DNA from: Fallopia convolvulus
Lineage: Eukaryota; Streptophyta; Magnoliopsida; Caryophyllales; Polygonaceae
Reading direction: 5' to 3'
DNA length: 64,000 bases
Assembly (NCBI GenBank): GCA_964016875.1
Contig: OZ024728.1
Coordinates: forward strand, 26,149,328-26,213,327
Part shown: in pieces, positions 12,293 to 23,975 of the stretch
Numbering within the stretch: position 1 is the first letter of the stretch
How the letters are laid out: every line of letters begins with the position of its first letter
Notes under the pieces: generated by a model
Databases searched by the model: none
Seen by the model: the letters and a program-made list of their open reading frames with translations, nothing else
What the model was told of the DNA's origin: nothing
Translations under genes and position numbers: made by a program

Positions 12293-12710
12293 TTGGTAAG
12301 TCTCTCTCCCTCTTGACCTTGCTTTCGCTCCTTTCATTCTCACTCGAGGTTGCTTCCTTTCCTTAAGCTCATTGCAACCCTTTGGACCAAGGCATCCGGC
12401 GATTGGTAAGTCTCTCTCCCTCTCTCCCTTGTTGTCGCTCCTTTCCTTTGAGTTGGATACAATGGATGTTTAATTTTGGGCTCTCAAGTACCCTCTTTGG
12501 TGTTCTTTTAGAGCAAGCTCGCGTTAGGAACAAAGCAGCCGCCGATTGGTAAGTCTCTCTCCCTCTCTCCCTTGCTATCGCTCCTTTCCTTTGAGTTTCA
12601 TACAATGGATGTTCGATTTTGGGCTCTCACTACCATATTTGGTGTTCTTTCAGAGCAAGCTCACGTTTGGAACAAGGAAGCCGCCGAATGGTAAGTCTCT
12701 CTCCCTCTCT
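12293..12710 (+). repeat. tandem units, each with a mini-exon and splice signals
   Basis: The phrase 'ggtaagtctctctccctct' starts near 12294, 12406, 12547 and 12690, giving periods of roughly 112, 141 and 143 bases. The two full units contain 'ttctttcag' or 'ttcttttag', then a 36-38-base block (AGCAAGCTCRCGTT... to CCGCCGAWTG), then a consensus donor 'gtaagt'. So each unit looks like a small exon bounded by an acceptor and a donor. They lie in the 5' untranslated part of the TNPA-like gene. Whether the mini-exons are spliced into mRNA is inference. Confidence 0.75.
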
Positions 12711-12941
12711 CCCTTGCTCTCGCTCAATCATCTCTCTTTCTGGGTCCATTTTACTTTCTTTGACTCTTTTTGATTCATCTCTATTTTCTCTCTTCATGGG
12801 TCCTTAATGCTGGCAGTTTCATGGGTCCTTAATGCTGGCGGTTTCTTCCTGGACAACCCACCCTATCTCATTCTATTCATTCAGTAAAGGTACAAGTCCC
12901 TACTCTCTCCCTCTTTCTTCTATTTTTTCATTTCTTGGATG

Positions 12942-13160
12942 AATTGCATGCTCCTTTCTTCCTAGAAAAACATGCATTCAATTGCATGATCAATTGCATG
13001 CCCTAAGTATACTTGAGTTCTAATAATTTGAGATATTTTAATTCTAGACTCACTTTAGTTATTCATCAATTACATGCTCTTTTCTTCCTAGACAAACATA
13101 CATTCAATTGCATGATCAATTGCATGCCCTAAATATACTTGAGTTCTAATTATGTTCCCT
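12942..13160. repeat. 126-bp direct duplication
   Basis: The block starting 'aattgcatgctcctttcttc' at 12942 recurs from 13068 as 'aattacatgctcttttcttc'. Both continue through 'cattcaattgcatgatcaat' and 'tacttgagttctaat'. It lies in a probable intron of the TNPA-like gene. Confidence 0.8.
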
Positions 13161-13178
13161 TGTATTGCTCTGATTTAG

Positions 13179-16100
13179 GTCATCATACGTCACCTTCGAA
13201 GCACAGGTTGTGGATGTGCTGGGGTTACTAGTTGCAACTTTGAGCGTGGTCCACATCTTTCTTCTCCAGCGCATGGTGATTTAAGCCCTAGAAGACCTCC
13301 TCTGAAACGATCCCTCGAGCTCCCTATTCATAGTAGCCCTAAGCTTAAAAAATCAACAACACCTGCAGCCAGTGGCGGATCCAGGATCACAACAATGGGG
13401 GGGGGGGGGGCTTTCAACAACCATAACAGTAAAAAAAATTCGGACAAATCAAATTAGTGTAAACATTAAAATAGCATACAATAATAATACAAAAAATAGT
13501 TTTACATTAAAAAGAGAACAAACGTACAAGATGTTCTGTTCAGCATCATTCAAATTACCTTCCAATTCAACATTTGTAACTAAGATGTTCTCATTAGAAA
13601 CTTGTCGTGGTTGCTCAACACTTTACGAATCAATTGAAACTCTTGGCTTTTTTGGAAAATATTCCCCATTTAATATCTAACAAATCAACAAATTAACCTA
13701 TCAATTTCAATATTTTAACAACAATAAATCAAACAACAAACTAACAACTAATATTTAACAAGAACTTCTAAAATTCTAATTAATCCACTTATCCACATGA
13801 CCACATAAAACAACAACAAATCAACAATTAAGTTCAAGTATTCAACAATTATCTTCAACTTCTCAATTCTCAAACACTCAACAATTAGTAATTTACTAAA
13901 TAGTTAACTAATTAATAAAATCTAACCTTCAAAGTCTGAATCTCCAATTAGCAATTGCCCAATGCCGAGAATCGAGTCGAGATTTTGCCCCAATTCACAA
14001 ATCTGAAAAATTAGGTTTTTGTTCGCCACTCGCCAGCCAGTCGGGCTCGGGTCGGGGCCGTCGGGCTGAACCGCTGCAAGGCGCGACTCGCGCGAGGCCG
14101 TTGCTTGACGGAGACACGACATGCCAGACTGCTGACGTGGAATTCTGGCTGAATCGCTGGAGCTACTCGCTTGCTCGTTTCAGTAGCGAATTGGATCTCA
14201 ATTTTTTTTTACTTTTTGAGAGTTGATTTCTGGCAGATCGCAGAGGACAAGCGACAAGCCATTTCTTTTTTTTTTTAACTCAGTATTTTATTTATTTTTA
14301 AATCTTTGAAACTCGTCGTTTCCCTCACTTTCATTTAAACACACAAAAAAAAAATTTTGGGGGCTGATTCATTTAATGAAACGACGACGTTTTTAATGTC
14401 ATCTTCCTCAAGGCAGTAAAGGCCTGTTATTATGACTTTTCCAGATCTGTGTTGAAGCCTTCAACCTTCATCAATGGCGTCCCGATATTTCCAGAAAATA
14501 GAGCCTCACTGGCTTCTCCTCCCCTTAGGGCAACCTGCCCCGGCCTGCCCCCAGCCATCTTCCCCCGGGGCATATACACTAATGCTAAAAAATTTCGGCG
14601 AACGGGGGGGGGGGGGGGGGTAGTTGCCCACCCCTGCACCCCTAAATCCACCGCTGCTTCCAGCCTCTCCACAACAAGCTGTTGCACGTTTAAAGGCTCA
14701 TTCAAAAAATTCCCCACCAGCTCCTTCAAAAACATCCCCACTAGCTCCTTCAAGAACTTCCCCACCAGCTCCTCCAAAGACTACCCCTCCTATCCAACGA
14801 GCACTCAACCCTTCAAGGGCTCCTTCAAATGCTTATTCAAGAACTCCTAGCCCGGTTCCCAGACCTCGTACAAAGAAAGTTGTTCCACCAGCCTACTGCC
14901 AGTTGAGGAAGAAAATTATGACCAACATATTGAGGATGATTTCAATGTGGATAATGAGCCTAGGGTTCGTATGGAAGTTGAGGATGAACTTGAGGAAGAA
15001 ATCGAAGAACAACCTGAGGAAGATGCTGAGGTAAGTGAAGGAGAACAAGATGTAGGAGACAAAGAACAAGGAGAGAAAGAAGAAGGAGATAAAGAACAAG
15101 GAGATGAAGTTGAAGAAGAGGAAAAAGGCACACAACGGCAGCTTATATGGATTGCTGGGGAAGGCAACCGGTCAGTGCTAAAACAACTCTCTATTAATCC
15201 TAAGTTTCATTTTATAGATTACTAATAATTTTATCCAATTCTTTTTAGCTACTATGAACCAAAAAAGTTAGCATTTGCAAAAGCTAAAGAAATCGTCCAT
15301 GGCCATTATGGAGGTCCTTGGACCAGTATATCTAGAGTGCCAAAACATGTGCAGACCATGTGGTTTCAAGAGTTTCAGGTTATTTTCTACTTCTTAAAAT
15401 GCAAAATCGTTGTGTGATATCGCTGGGTGATCTGTTTATCAGATTTGAGCTGATTAGTTGTGTGATATGAGTAATAGTCTTGGTTGAACTTGATATCTTT
15501 GGTACATGATAGCATGATTCTGTTGTGATCTAATTCTAGTAAGGAAAATATGATTGAGATCTTGGTAATCTTTTGTTTGAAGTTAGAAATTAATCTTTTG
15601 TTTGATATCTATTGCTGAAATTGTGCCTTTCTTTCTCTTTAAAAATGAAAGAACAATATGTTTTAGTTTAAATCAGCCTATTGATGTAACATGCCTTCTA
15701 TTTCTTTAAATTAATGAAACAAAGGCTGTCTTATTTCTTGTTTGTCAATGTAGAGGTATTTCTGCTGGAGGGAGACGGATGAGCTGATGAAGGATGCCTT
15801 TCTACACCAAATTGGAAAGCACCTTAGCAGTGTCTTCAAGAATGCGCGTGCTAAAACTGTACCACGAACCTGGTTAGCGAGCAGGCACTGGACAAGGATG
15901 AAGACCTTGTGGAGAACTGATCCCAACTTGGTGCACCAAGCTAAGGTGAATAAGGAGAACAGGAGTTCAAAGAAATCACTCGAGTCTAGACCATACCAAG
16001 GGGGTTCTCGCAAGTTCACAAAGTGGATGGAAACGATGGTAATTCCAATCAATTTTCACATATTACTTCTCTTTTCTTTTGATGTTGAACTCAATTTTAC

Positions 16101-17428
16101 TCTCTGTTTTTCAAGGGTGGTGAGTCTGTTACCATGCCTATGATTTCTGAGGTTGTAAAGAAGTTGTGGTCAACCAAAGATGGAACCGTTGGTGAACGAC
16201 CAACTGCTGACCAACTGCTATCATTGTAAGTATTAGTCTGAATATTACTTATCATTTACAAATCCGATTGGGTTGAAATCTATTCTCAAAATATGGCTTT
16301 TATGGTTGCTTTATGGTTGCCTTTTATGATGGCTCATTTACACATCTGATTGGGTTGACATTTATTGTCAAAATATGGCTTTTATGGTCGCTTTATGGTT
16401 GCCTTTTATGATGGGATGTACTGTTGACTTACTTTTCTAGTCCTCTCTAGTTGAGCCTTTGACTGAGATTTTTATGCTAAGATTTTGATGCTATTATGAA
16501 ATTGTTGGGTTGTTTGGATTATGGAAGAAGTCATGTTTAGTATATTTTGAAGCTAATGCTCCTTTAGTTAGCAAGTAATGATTGAATGAAGCTTAGAAGA
16601 TGTGTAAATGAGACGCAAGTCATGTTTAGTATTATTTGGCATGTGTAATGCTCCTTTAGTTAGCGAATCATGTTTAGTATATTTTGAAGATGGAAATACT
16701 ACAAGAATGATGGAAATACTACAAGTCATCTTTAGTATTATTTGGCATGTGTAATGCTCCTTTAGTTAGCAAGTCATGTTTATGAATGCAATTTTCTATA
16801 AGCTATGTGCTCTGTGCTCATGCTATATGTGATTTATCTTGTGCCAAAGATAGAGATGTTTGTGAATCCAATCTACTGTTATCTTGTGTCAATGATAGAT
16901 GTTTGTGAATCTTTCAAACATAAACTTTTTGTGAATGAAATCTGTTTGTGAATGCAATGTGTTCTATCTTGCATACTTGTTTATTTTACATTTGTTTTTA
17001 CAGCTTGTTCTTATAGTCATATATTGCTTTCATATCTTCATTTTAATGCATTTTCATTCTATTCAAGGCTGAGTTTGAACGGCTGGTTGTTGAGGAACAA
17101 CTGAACAATGCATCGGGTCAACCTTTGTCAAACACAAAGATGATAGAGCTGTGGATCAAAGCTGCTAAGGGGCATAAAGATCGGAAGATATTCGCATTAG
17201 CTGAGCACGAGATAGCCCTCCTTCGCATCGGCAAGGTTGATGCATGCTTTTCTTCTCCTTCCTCCACCATTTTCCTTCCACAACCATCTATAAAGCATCT
17301 CAAGGACGAGATGAAGGAAATGCGGGACCAAATGAAGGCTCTTCAAGCTCAGAATCAAGAAATTCAAAGCCAAAACAAGGATTTGAAAGGCATGCTTGAA
17401 ACGTTGATGGAACACATTGCTAGCAATT

Positions 17429-17430
<2 letters not shown>
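13179..17430 (+). pseudogene. TNPA-like (Ptta/En/Spm, Transposase_24) gene, split by an insertion
   Basis: Exons are legible from splice sites and reading frame: 13179-13369 (interrupted), 14657-15170, 15249-15378, 15754-16038, 16116-16225 and 17068-17430. The protein would have a proline/serine-rich N-terminal part (PPAPSKTSPLAPSRTSPPAP), a long Glu-rich acidic stretch (about 14980-15130) and the family core (FAKAKEIVHGHYGGPW, RYFCWRETDELMKDAFLHQI, WTRMKTLWRT, NKENRSSKKS, YQGGSRKF). It ends in a C-terminal coiled coil (MKEMRDQMKALQAQNQEIQS). Members of this family bind CACTA subterminal repeats. The first coding exon is cut by a 1.3-kb hAT-like element, and one frameshift separates the Pro-rich and acidic parts. 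The remaining exons look clean, suggesting recent inactivation. Confidence 0.85.
13370..14656. mobile_element. hAT-like non-autonomous element inside the TNPA exon
   Basis: The ends CAGTGGCGGAT and ATCCACCGCTG form a terminal inverted repeat. The flanking 8-mers CCTGCAGC (13362-13369) and CTTCCAGC (14657-14664) agree at six of eight bases, as expected for an old hAT target duplication. Long G runs lie just inside each end (about 13389 and 14604). Coding similarity of the host gene stops at 13369 and resumes at 14657. A GC-rich block around 14020-14130 differs in composition from the rest and may be captured DNA; I could not identify it. Confidence 0.8.

Positions 17431-17478
<48 letters not shown>
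17431..17478. repeat. (CT)n microsatellite
   Basis: A 48-base run of CT dinucleotides starts immediately after the TAG stop of the TNPA-like gene, so it sits at the beginning of its 3' UTR. Confidence 0.95.
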
Positions 17479-17480
<2 letters not shown>

Positions 17481-17799
17481 ATGGTAATTTTTAAGGTCTT
17501 TACTTGTGGTGGTCATGCATTTTGGGAAACTTGTTGGCTGTTTGGTGATGCCATTGTGGATATTTGGATTTGATGTAAGGTTTTGGATTGTTGGATTGCT
17601 GGTGGTTTTTGTTTTCAGCATAGTTTGGTACTTGGAAACAATAGGTGTAGGTTTTGCTTTGAGCACTTCTGGATTTGGCCATATGCCACATGGTTTGATG
17701 ATCAAACCATTTTTGTATAATGTGATGCATATGGTACATATATTTAATATTGCATTCAATTCCATGGTGCAGGTAAATACTGCAATTAAATAGGTGGAA

Positions 17800-18269
17800 T
17801 TTACTGATTTTTTATATGCACAGAATTTGACACAAATTGCTTTCGAGGCTAAGTTTGAGACAATAAGGCCACAACTTTGGCTATTAAATCCACTCAATCA
17901 ATTCGTTGTCAATTTTCATGCTAAACGGCCACGACATTGGCCATGCAATGTATTCTGCCAATTCGTAACCAAATCTATTCGAGGCAAAATTTGAGACTAA
18001 ATGGCCACGACATGTGGTTGATGAACACGACTTATCTCTCCCGAATTTAGCCAGAAAAATACTTTGACGCAAACTTTCTGGTAAAATAGACTCAAACTTA
18101 GCCACGAAGTGTCTCTGGCTATACCATGTATTTAGCAGAACATGATTTTCGTACCCAATATTGTGGTTAAATAGGCACGACTCAAAAGTTTGTGGCTAGT
18201 TTTCACGCTATGCTATACCCGCGAGTGTTTTAACCATAAACTTTTCGTCCTGGGAACACTGGTGGCTAC
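17800..18269. repeat. CACTA 3' subterminal repeats
   Basis: Diverged short words such as 'ggccac(g/a)ac', 'gaggctaagtttgagac' and 'gcta(a/t)' recur in this stretch. They are the complement of the words in the 5' array ('gttgtggcta', 'cgaagctaaattcg'). They continue after the gypsy insertion at 20007-20087. The 3' copies are less regular than the 5' array. Confidence 0.7.
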
Positions 18270-18274
18270 CGTTG

Positions 18275-20001
18275 TGATGCGACCTTGCCTAGGCTCGGTC
18301 TCGATCCCGACCAGCCTGCGACTCCCTAGGCCTTGGCGACCCCCTTAGCATAGACTTAGTCATATTTTATGTATTTCCCTATTTTAGCATATTTCCATTT
18401 ATGTCTTTCCGAATTTAGTTGTTGCTATTCTTAGAATTACTATTTATGTTTTATGGGCTTTTGGACGTTGGGCCTTGCTTGCATGCAAACCCTACTCCAT
18501 TAAGCCTTGTTGCTTCTTAGGGTTTCGAGAGCCTCCTCTTTATAAGGAGCTCTCGAGCTCATTTATTATTGACGCACACTTTCGATTTGAATCTTAGTTG
18601 AGGGTTTCTCCTAATTCTTATCCTTGTGTTGCACCGTCACCATTGATTACTCTCAAAGTTTTGTGTTCTCGTGTTCGATCGTTCGTGCTTGGCCAATCCA
18701 ACGTTGGTTCAAGTATTTTCAAGTCTTCCGCTTGCCATTCGAGACCCAAAACTCTTACCACGCAAAGATCCGTAGCGCCTTCAAAACGAGGGTGCATCAA
18801 CTGGTGTCAGAGCGCATTGGCGACATTCACCGCTTGGACGAGCGCACTCGGATCTAGTTGGAGCGTCGAGCGAGCCAATATGAGGCACAACACAACAAGG
18901 GCCTCCGACGCCTTGTCTTTCAGCCCGTAGACCTCGTTTGGTTGCATCTTCGCAAGGACCATTTCCCGAACGCCCGGAAAACCAAGTTTCATCAACGTGG
19001 CGACGGTCCTTTCCAAGTCCTAGAGCGCATTGGCGACAACGCATATCGCATCGACCTTGACGACAAGTACAACGTTCATACCACGGTCAACGTCGCCAAT
19101 CTCTCCCCCTATTTCGAGCCTGCTTATGAGCAAACAGGGATGTTTCCAATCCAAGTGGGGGAGGGTGATGCGACCCCGTCCTTGGACGCCAGCCAAGAGG
19201 ACGACTCATTCACCGTGCGCTCCGAGGGACCGATTACTCGTGCCCGGGCCCGTGCCATCGAGACCGCTACGCAGTCCTTGGTGTCACGCATCTCCACAGG
19301 CCATGGTGCGCCCTTCTCAGTGCCATCGCACACCACTGTATGCGTCCTTAGCATCGGAGACCTCAAGACGAGTCCGTGGCACCATCCACCTCGGACCCGT
19401 CGCTCGCACCAGACCCCGGACCCGCGTCGCCCACCAGCATCGCAACTTGAGGTTCTCGCCAGCCTCAGCCAACGCCGTGTGCCTTCGCCGCGCCAGCGTG
19501 CCACGGCCTCGCCACGCCACGCCGCACCCAGCGTTGTCCATGTCTTGACACTGTCATGACGATGACCAACGACATATCATTTTTATGGCTATTTTAGTAT
19601 GTTTTCCATTATTAGACACTTGTACTTATGGTTTTACATTATTAGAGGCTCTTCTTGGGCCTTGCGCCGATGGGCCTTGCTTGCATGCAAGCCCTAGGCG
19701 CGCTACTAGCTTATTAGGGTTTTGCTTGTGCCTCACCTTTATAAGGTGCTAGACTCGTTGTTTTTCAGCTCTTATGCACACTTTGGATTTGAATCTTAGT
19801 TGAGGGTTTCTCCTAATTCTTATCCTTGTGTTGCGCCATCACCATTGATTACTCTCAAAGCTTTGTGTTCTCGTGTTCGATCGTTCGTGCTTGGCGAATC
19901 CAACGTTGGTTCAAGTCTTTTCAAGTCTTCCGCTTGCCATTCGAGACCCAATACTCTTGCCACGCAAAGATCCTTAGCGCCTTCAAAACGAGGGCGCATC
20001 A
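18275..20001 (+). mobile_element. Ty3/gypsy retrotransposon, internally deleted
   Basis: It is flanked by CGTTG at 18270-18274 and 20002-20006. The 5' LTR is 18275-18799 (TGATGCGACC to GCATCA) and a primer-binding site 'tggtgtcagagc' lies at 18802-18813. A polypurine tract 'tgggggaggg' at 19156-19165 precedes the 3' LTR (19166-20001). Only about 350 bases separate the LTRs; gag and most of pol are gone. The 3' LTR is about 310 bases longer than the 5' LTR because the latter lacks the stretch matching roughly 19190-19540. Confidence 0.9.
18858..19559 (+). pseudogene. gypsy integrase C-terminal tail running into the 3' LTR
   Basis: The open frame of 233 codons reads PVDLVWLHLRKDHFPNARKT, RGDGPFQVLERIGDNAYRID and VNVANLSPYF, which is the typical C-terminal part of plant Ty3/gypsy integrase (SH3-like GPF motif). 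The chromodomain and catalytic core are absent. The frame passes the polypurine tract and continues into the 3' LTR as GPITRARARAIETATQSL, the usual end of such polyproteins. What follows (basic, Pro/Ser-rich) may be LTR sequence read by chance. Confidence 0.85.
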
Positions 20002-20199
20002 CGTTGTGGCGAAGCCTGATTCCTGGCTAACTTTGTGGCTTATCGCGTGGCCAACGGTCCTGGCTATAGACATGTTTTCCAGAAGTGGGTTAACCAAACC
20101 GAAATTTGAAAAAAATTCGGTTTGGTTAAACTAAAAAATAAATGATTTTTCGGTTCGGTTTTTTTCATTTCGGTTTTTTATGGACAACCTAGCTACAAC

Positions 20200-21044
20200 C
20201 ATGCTAAAAATATGCTTAAGCACAAAGACTGTCATTTTATACAGATAATTGAAACTACTGGATCGTAGTTAAAGATTGTAATGTATATTCTTAGAATCTA
20301 GTTGATCGATCAAAGGGACATATTAAAGCCGAATCTAAAGATGAGAGAGAAGTTTGCTTAATGATATAAGATTTCTGTGGGGATCAAAAGCGAAAGCCTT
20401 TCCTAAATGCATGCATTAAAGTAGTAATCAGATTTGAAAGTGGTCTAAGAAAGCATTCAACAATGAAGCAATTCAATAAGCCCATACGTTTGAACAAAAG
20501 GCACAAGAAATGGGAGCATTGTGTCCACAAATGCACTTGTCTATTTTATTTTAAGGTAGGCTGTGAAAATCGGAATATCACCATCAATTTTAACGGAAAA
20601 AAGCCTTTTTTTTCTTAGATGGTCGACCGCCAAAGAAACCCGTCTCACAAGGCAAAAAATTCTTTAAATATATATAATTCAACGAAAGAAAAGGCGATCG
20701 AGCCAATCGCTTTAAAGCATTGTACTGATGTGGCAAGGCATGCATGATCCACCTTCCTCCTTGTAGGAGGAAGGTGAACAATTGGATGAAGGCAAGTGAT
20801 CGAGTAGAACCCTCCCGCATGGTAATTTAGACACACACTTTTTACGCACGAAATTTAAGCTTTTTGCACCGTGCTATTAAATAGTGTAGCAATTTCACGC
20901 CACGCTCTGATAACTTACACTATTTAAATAGCGTAACACTTTAACGTTAAATAGATAAATCAAAGGAATGCGATCGAAATAAGGACTTGGCCTCATTGAT
21001 AACTCACGCTCAAGGGTTGACTGCTGAAGAATGTCTCCCCCTGG
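20200..21044. other. intergenic, no gene seen
   Basis: Noncoding AT-rich DNA between the hAT-like nest and the next element. Short open frames here have no recognisable motif. Confidence 0.5.
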
Positions 21045-23011
21045 CAGGCCCGGCCCTGAGCAGGTGCAAGCTGTGCACCTGCACAGGGCCTCAAAATTTA
21101 TACGGGCCTCATTTTTTTGGTCATTGTGGCCCAATTGTATAAATTTTGATTTCGTTTCCGTCCAACCACATAATATTGCTACTGTATTAGTTAGCAGAGA
21201 TTTGTTTTCTAAAATTATATAACTAGTACAGTAGAGGTGGGGCTCCCAAATGTCAGATGAGTGCAAACTAGGCCCTCACTGTTTATTATTACTATTTTTT
21301 TTTTGATCAGGTAAGAATTCGGATACCAATCAGGCTTGGTAAACCGAGAGGCCGTTAGAAAACGGCAGCCGAGAACGGCTAAGAAAACAAAGCAAGCAGA
21401 AAAAGCTATAAGAAGTACAATTCTCCGAAAAAAGAGCTAAGAAGAGTTTGATATCGGGGTGAGTAAAGCACTAAAAGAAAGCGCCGCAGGCAGCAAGTCG
21501 GCCCCATTTGGGCGTGCGAAATGGACATCTGACGTTCCCTCCACCGAGGTGCAGGATCTTCAGAAGCCTCAGAACACCAAGCGACATGGCCTAATGTAAC
21601 TCAGTCCAATGCCAAACTCAGCTCGAAGTCCTCGGAAAAAAGTACATAAATAAACCTCGAGCTATCCTGCAGAAAAAGAAGTCGAACTTGCAAAGCAAGT
21701 AGGCAAGGCTTTAAACTAAAAAACTATTATTATTATTTTAAATTATATATTATAATTTTCTTTTTTCCTAATATCCTACTACTTGTGGCCCAAGCATAAT
21801 ATATAAATATTTTCTCAAAAAAAAATTTCCTTTTTTCTTATTTCCTCTTTTCTTTTTTCTTTCTCTACTTGAGGCCCAAGCATTAGATTTTATTTTCTTT
21901 TTTCTTTTCCATTTTTCCTAAAATCTTGCAAGACCATCAAACAGGTCACGCCGACAGGGAGGACCCGACAAAGTCGACGGAGAAGAGCGTGGTAATCGAG
22001 CCCGAAAAAATCAAACATTTGGTGGAAAGATTGATCTAAGAAAAACAACAAAACACACCAGTGTAGGCCACTACACTAATAAAAACGATCGTAGTCGAAA
22101 CTAGAGGTCAAGAAGACATATTCAACAAAGCATGTACAAGGCAGAGGGTGCCTTTCCGGCAATGTCGTCACCTTCTCGGCAAGGGGCCTTCTCGGCCATT
22201 TATCTAGAGAGAAAAGGGGTAGAACAAAATCACAAATTATAATTGTTCAAAATCACCATTACTTGTGGCTTTCTCAGCCGTAATGATAATTGCTCAATCA
22301 GTCACAAAAGGTTTAATTTTCTGTTTGTTCAGGGTATTTGAGTACCCATTTTGTGGTTAGAGCCGCCGCCGACAAAGTGCTCTAAAAGAAATAGACACCA
22401 GCAACGAACGCCTCATACCCAAAGAAAAATTCAACTAGAAGAAATTCAAAGAAGAAACCATAATAGATCAACGATTTGAGTGCTTATTGGTACGTAAAGA
22501 TGCTCTAGAGTTGGATCTTAGAGGTTTGAGGTGGTAATTTGGGGCTGAGTTGATACAGGTTGGCGGCGGACACTAGTTAGGTTTTTTATTATTATTACTA
22601 ATTAGTAAGTAGGCCTTGTAGGTGTTGGTCAATATGAATAATTTATATTAGAGTGCTCCTAAATCCTTATAAAGCTATAATGTACAAGAGTTTATCTGTA
22701 CATAGTTTACATTTTACTGTTTAAAAATACTTCATTATACTATTTATTAAATTCAACCTTATCATTGTATAATTGGATAAAAAGTCGTAAAATAAAGCAA
22801 TAAGTTTATATTCTTTTTAGAGTTTATAAAAATTGCTTGTGGTTATTTGAAAAAGAAAGTATAAATTATTGTATATATTTTTTCAAATCTATGATAAATA
22901 TTGTAAAAAATGCATTAATTTATAAACAATTTTAATTAGATTACTTTTAATAATAATATTAATTAATATTATTTTTTGTGGAGGGCCTCCAAAATTGATT
23001 GGACGGCCCTG
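21045..23011. mobile_element. non-autonomous hAT-like element
   Basis: The left end CAGGCCCGGCCCTGAGC is followed by 'agggcctcaaaattt'. The right end carries 'ggagggcctccaaaatt' and GGACGGCCCTG, which are inverted counterparts. The flanks TCCCCCTG and TCCCCGGT resemble a degraded 8-bp duplication. This terminal layout is common in plant hAT-type repeats. No transposase is present. It contains a nested retroposon near its left end and unidentified GC-richer DNA around 21950-22400. Confidence 0.65.
21293..21720 (-). mobile_element. poly(A)-tailed retroposon fragment, copy 1
   Basis: The unit begins on the plus strand with a run of 11 T, so the minus strand ends in poly(A). Similar AT-rich 'attattacta' and 'ctattattatta' words flank both sides and could be the target duplication. 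It is related to 55085-55500: shared words include 'aattcgg', 'accgagaggc', 'gaacggcta', 'gtgagtaaagcacta' and 'aggatcttcagaag'. A LINE 3' end or a SINE would fit. No reverse transcriptase is visible. Confidence 0.55.
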
Positions 23012-23088
23012 TCCCCGGTCAAAGAGTGAGAACATAGGGTTTGAGGGAATTTGAGGTAATTGTGAGAATGTTACTGAAATTGATGATA

Positions 23089-23975
23089 CTAGTTATACCC
23101 GTCGTGCCATGCACGACTATATGAAATTAATACTTAATTTATTTAATGTTTATATAATTTTAATTTAATATAAAAAAACTTATTTATTAAAAAAATTATA
23201 TAAAATTTTACGATTGGTGTCATGTGAAACAGGACCAAAATTATTAAGGTGAGTCTACTATAATTTTGATCGCTTAATGATAATTTATTTATGCAAAAAT
23301 ATAAATAAAAATTATTTGAATTAGAATCATTTAATTCTAAAAATCTTTTACAAAAAATTAAAAACGATAAAAATAGTCTAAATTCTTGTAATTTTTTTTG
23401 TAAAATTCAATTCTTAAAAATATTTGAATAAAAATAAAAAATATACTTAATAAGAAACGATGTAAAAATATAAATAAATAATGAATTTTTTAATGACAAG
23501 AAATCATTTATTTTTACATAAATAAATCAAAAAGAAAATTAAGGAAAAAATAACATATTTTTTAATATAAAAAGTCAATTTAGGCAAGTAATTATCTAAA
23601 TTGAAAGTTCTATTTTTTATATAAATTATATTTAAGATAAAATTCGAATTTAATTTTTTTTCATATAAATAGATAGAAATTTATTTATAAAAACTAAATT
23701 AATATATCTATCTTAATATATAATATCGAATATTCTACTCCTAATTCCTAATATATAATAGATAGCATCTTTATTATAGATAAAAAATTTTTCTAGATTA
23801 TTTTATCCTATTTCTATATTATCCTACAATAATATCAACATATATAAATTTCCCAAATAAAAAATCCTATGTGACAAAATCCTAGGTGGTTTAACGTGGG
23901 AACGACACGTAGAAAAATCCTAGGTGGCGCGACGTGATGACCTTATTCCTTGCGTCTTTTATATATATACATAGA
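23089..23975 (-). mobile_element. Helitron-like non-autonomous element
   Basis: On the minus strand the element starts TCTATGTATATATATAAAAG after an A. It ends ...GGGTATAACTAG before a T, matching the A^TC...CTRR^T rule. About 10 bases before the CTAG end lies the hairpin CGTGCATGGCACG. The body is very AT-rich and noncoding, resembling HelitronY/ATREP-type elements. Confidence 0.65.

Larger units (their letters stand above)
4148..20087 (+). mobile_element. CACTA (En/Spm) DNA transposon, 15.9 kb with insertions
   Basis: The element starts CACTACTAGAAAAC and ends GTTTTCCAGAAGTG, with further inward similarity around 'atatagccagg' and 'cctggctata'. Its flanks are GGT at 4145-4147 and GGT at 20088-20090, a perfect 3-bp duplication as expected for CACTA. 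It contains subterminal repeats at both ends, TNPD and TNPA-like genes on the plus strand and a Myb/SANT-like gene on the minus strand. A hAT-like element (13370-14656) and a gypsy element (18275-20001) lie inside it. Both transposition genes are damaged, so it could move only with help from another copy. Confidence 0.93.
3557..20191. mobile_element. hAT-like element, split by the CACTA insertion
   Basis: The left end reads TAGGGGTGTCCA and the right end is its imperfect complement TGGACAACCTA. Perfect 8-bp direct repeats GCTACAAC flank it at 3549-3556 and 20192-20199, the target-duplication length of hAT elements. Both terminal parts are rich in 'cggttaacc' and 'aaaccgaa' words. Without the CACTA insertion (4148-20087 plus one GGT copy) the element would be about 690 bp and noncoding, so it is a non-autonomous hAT-like MITE. 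Confidence 0.85.

Noticed and set aside
14430..15034. Several proline- or serine-rich frames on both strands
   Set aside because: Only the plus-strand frames that join into the TNPA-like exon are supported; the others are shadows of its repetitive codons.
19030..19548. 172-aa frame overlapping the gypsy integrase tail
   Set aside because: It lies in another frame of the GC-rich integrase and LTR sequence and has no family motif.
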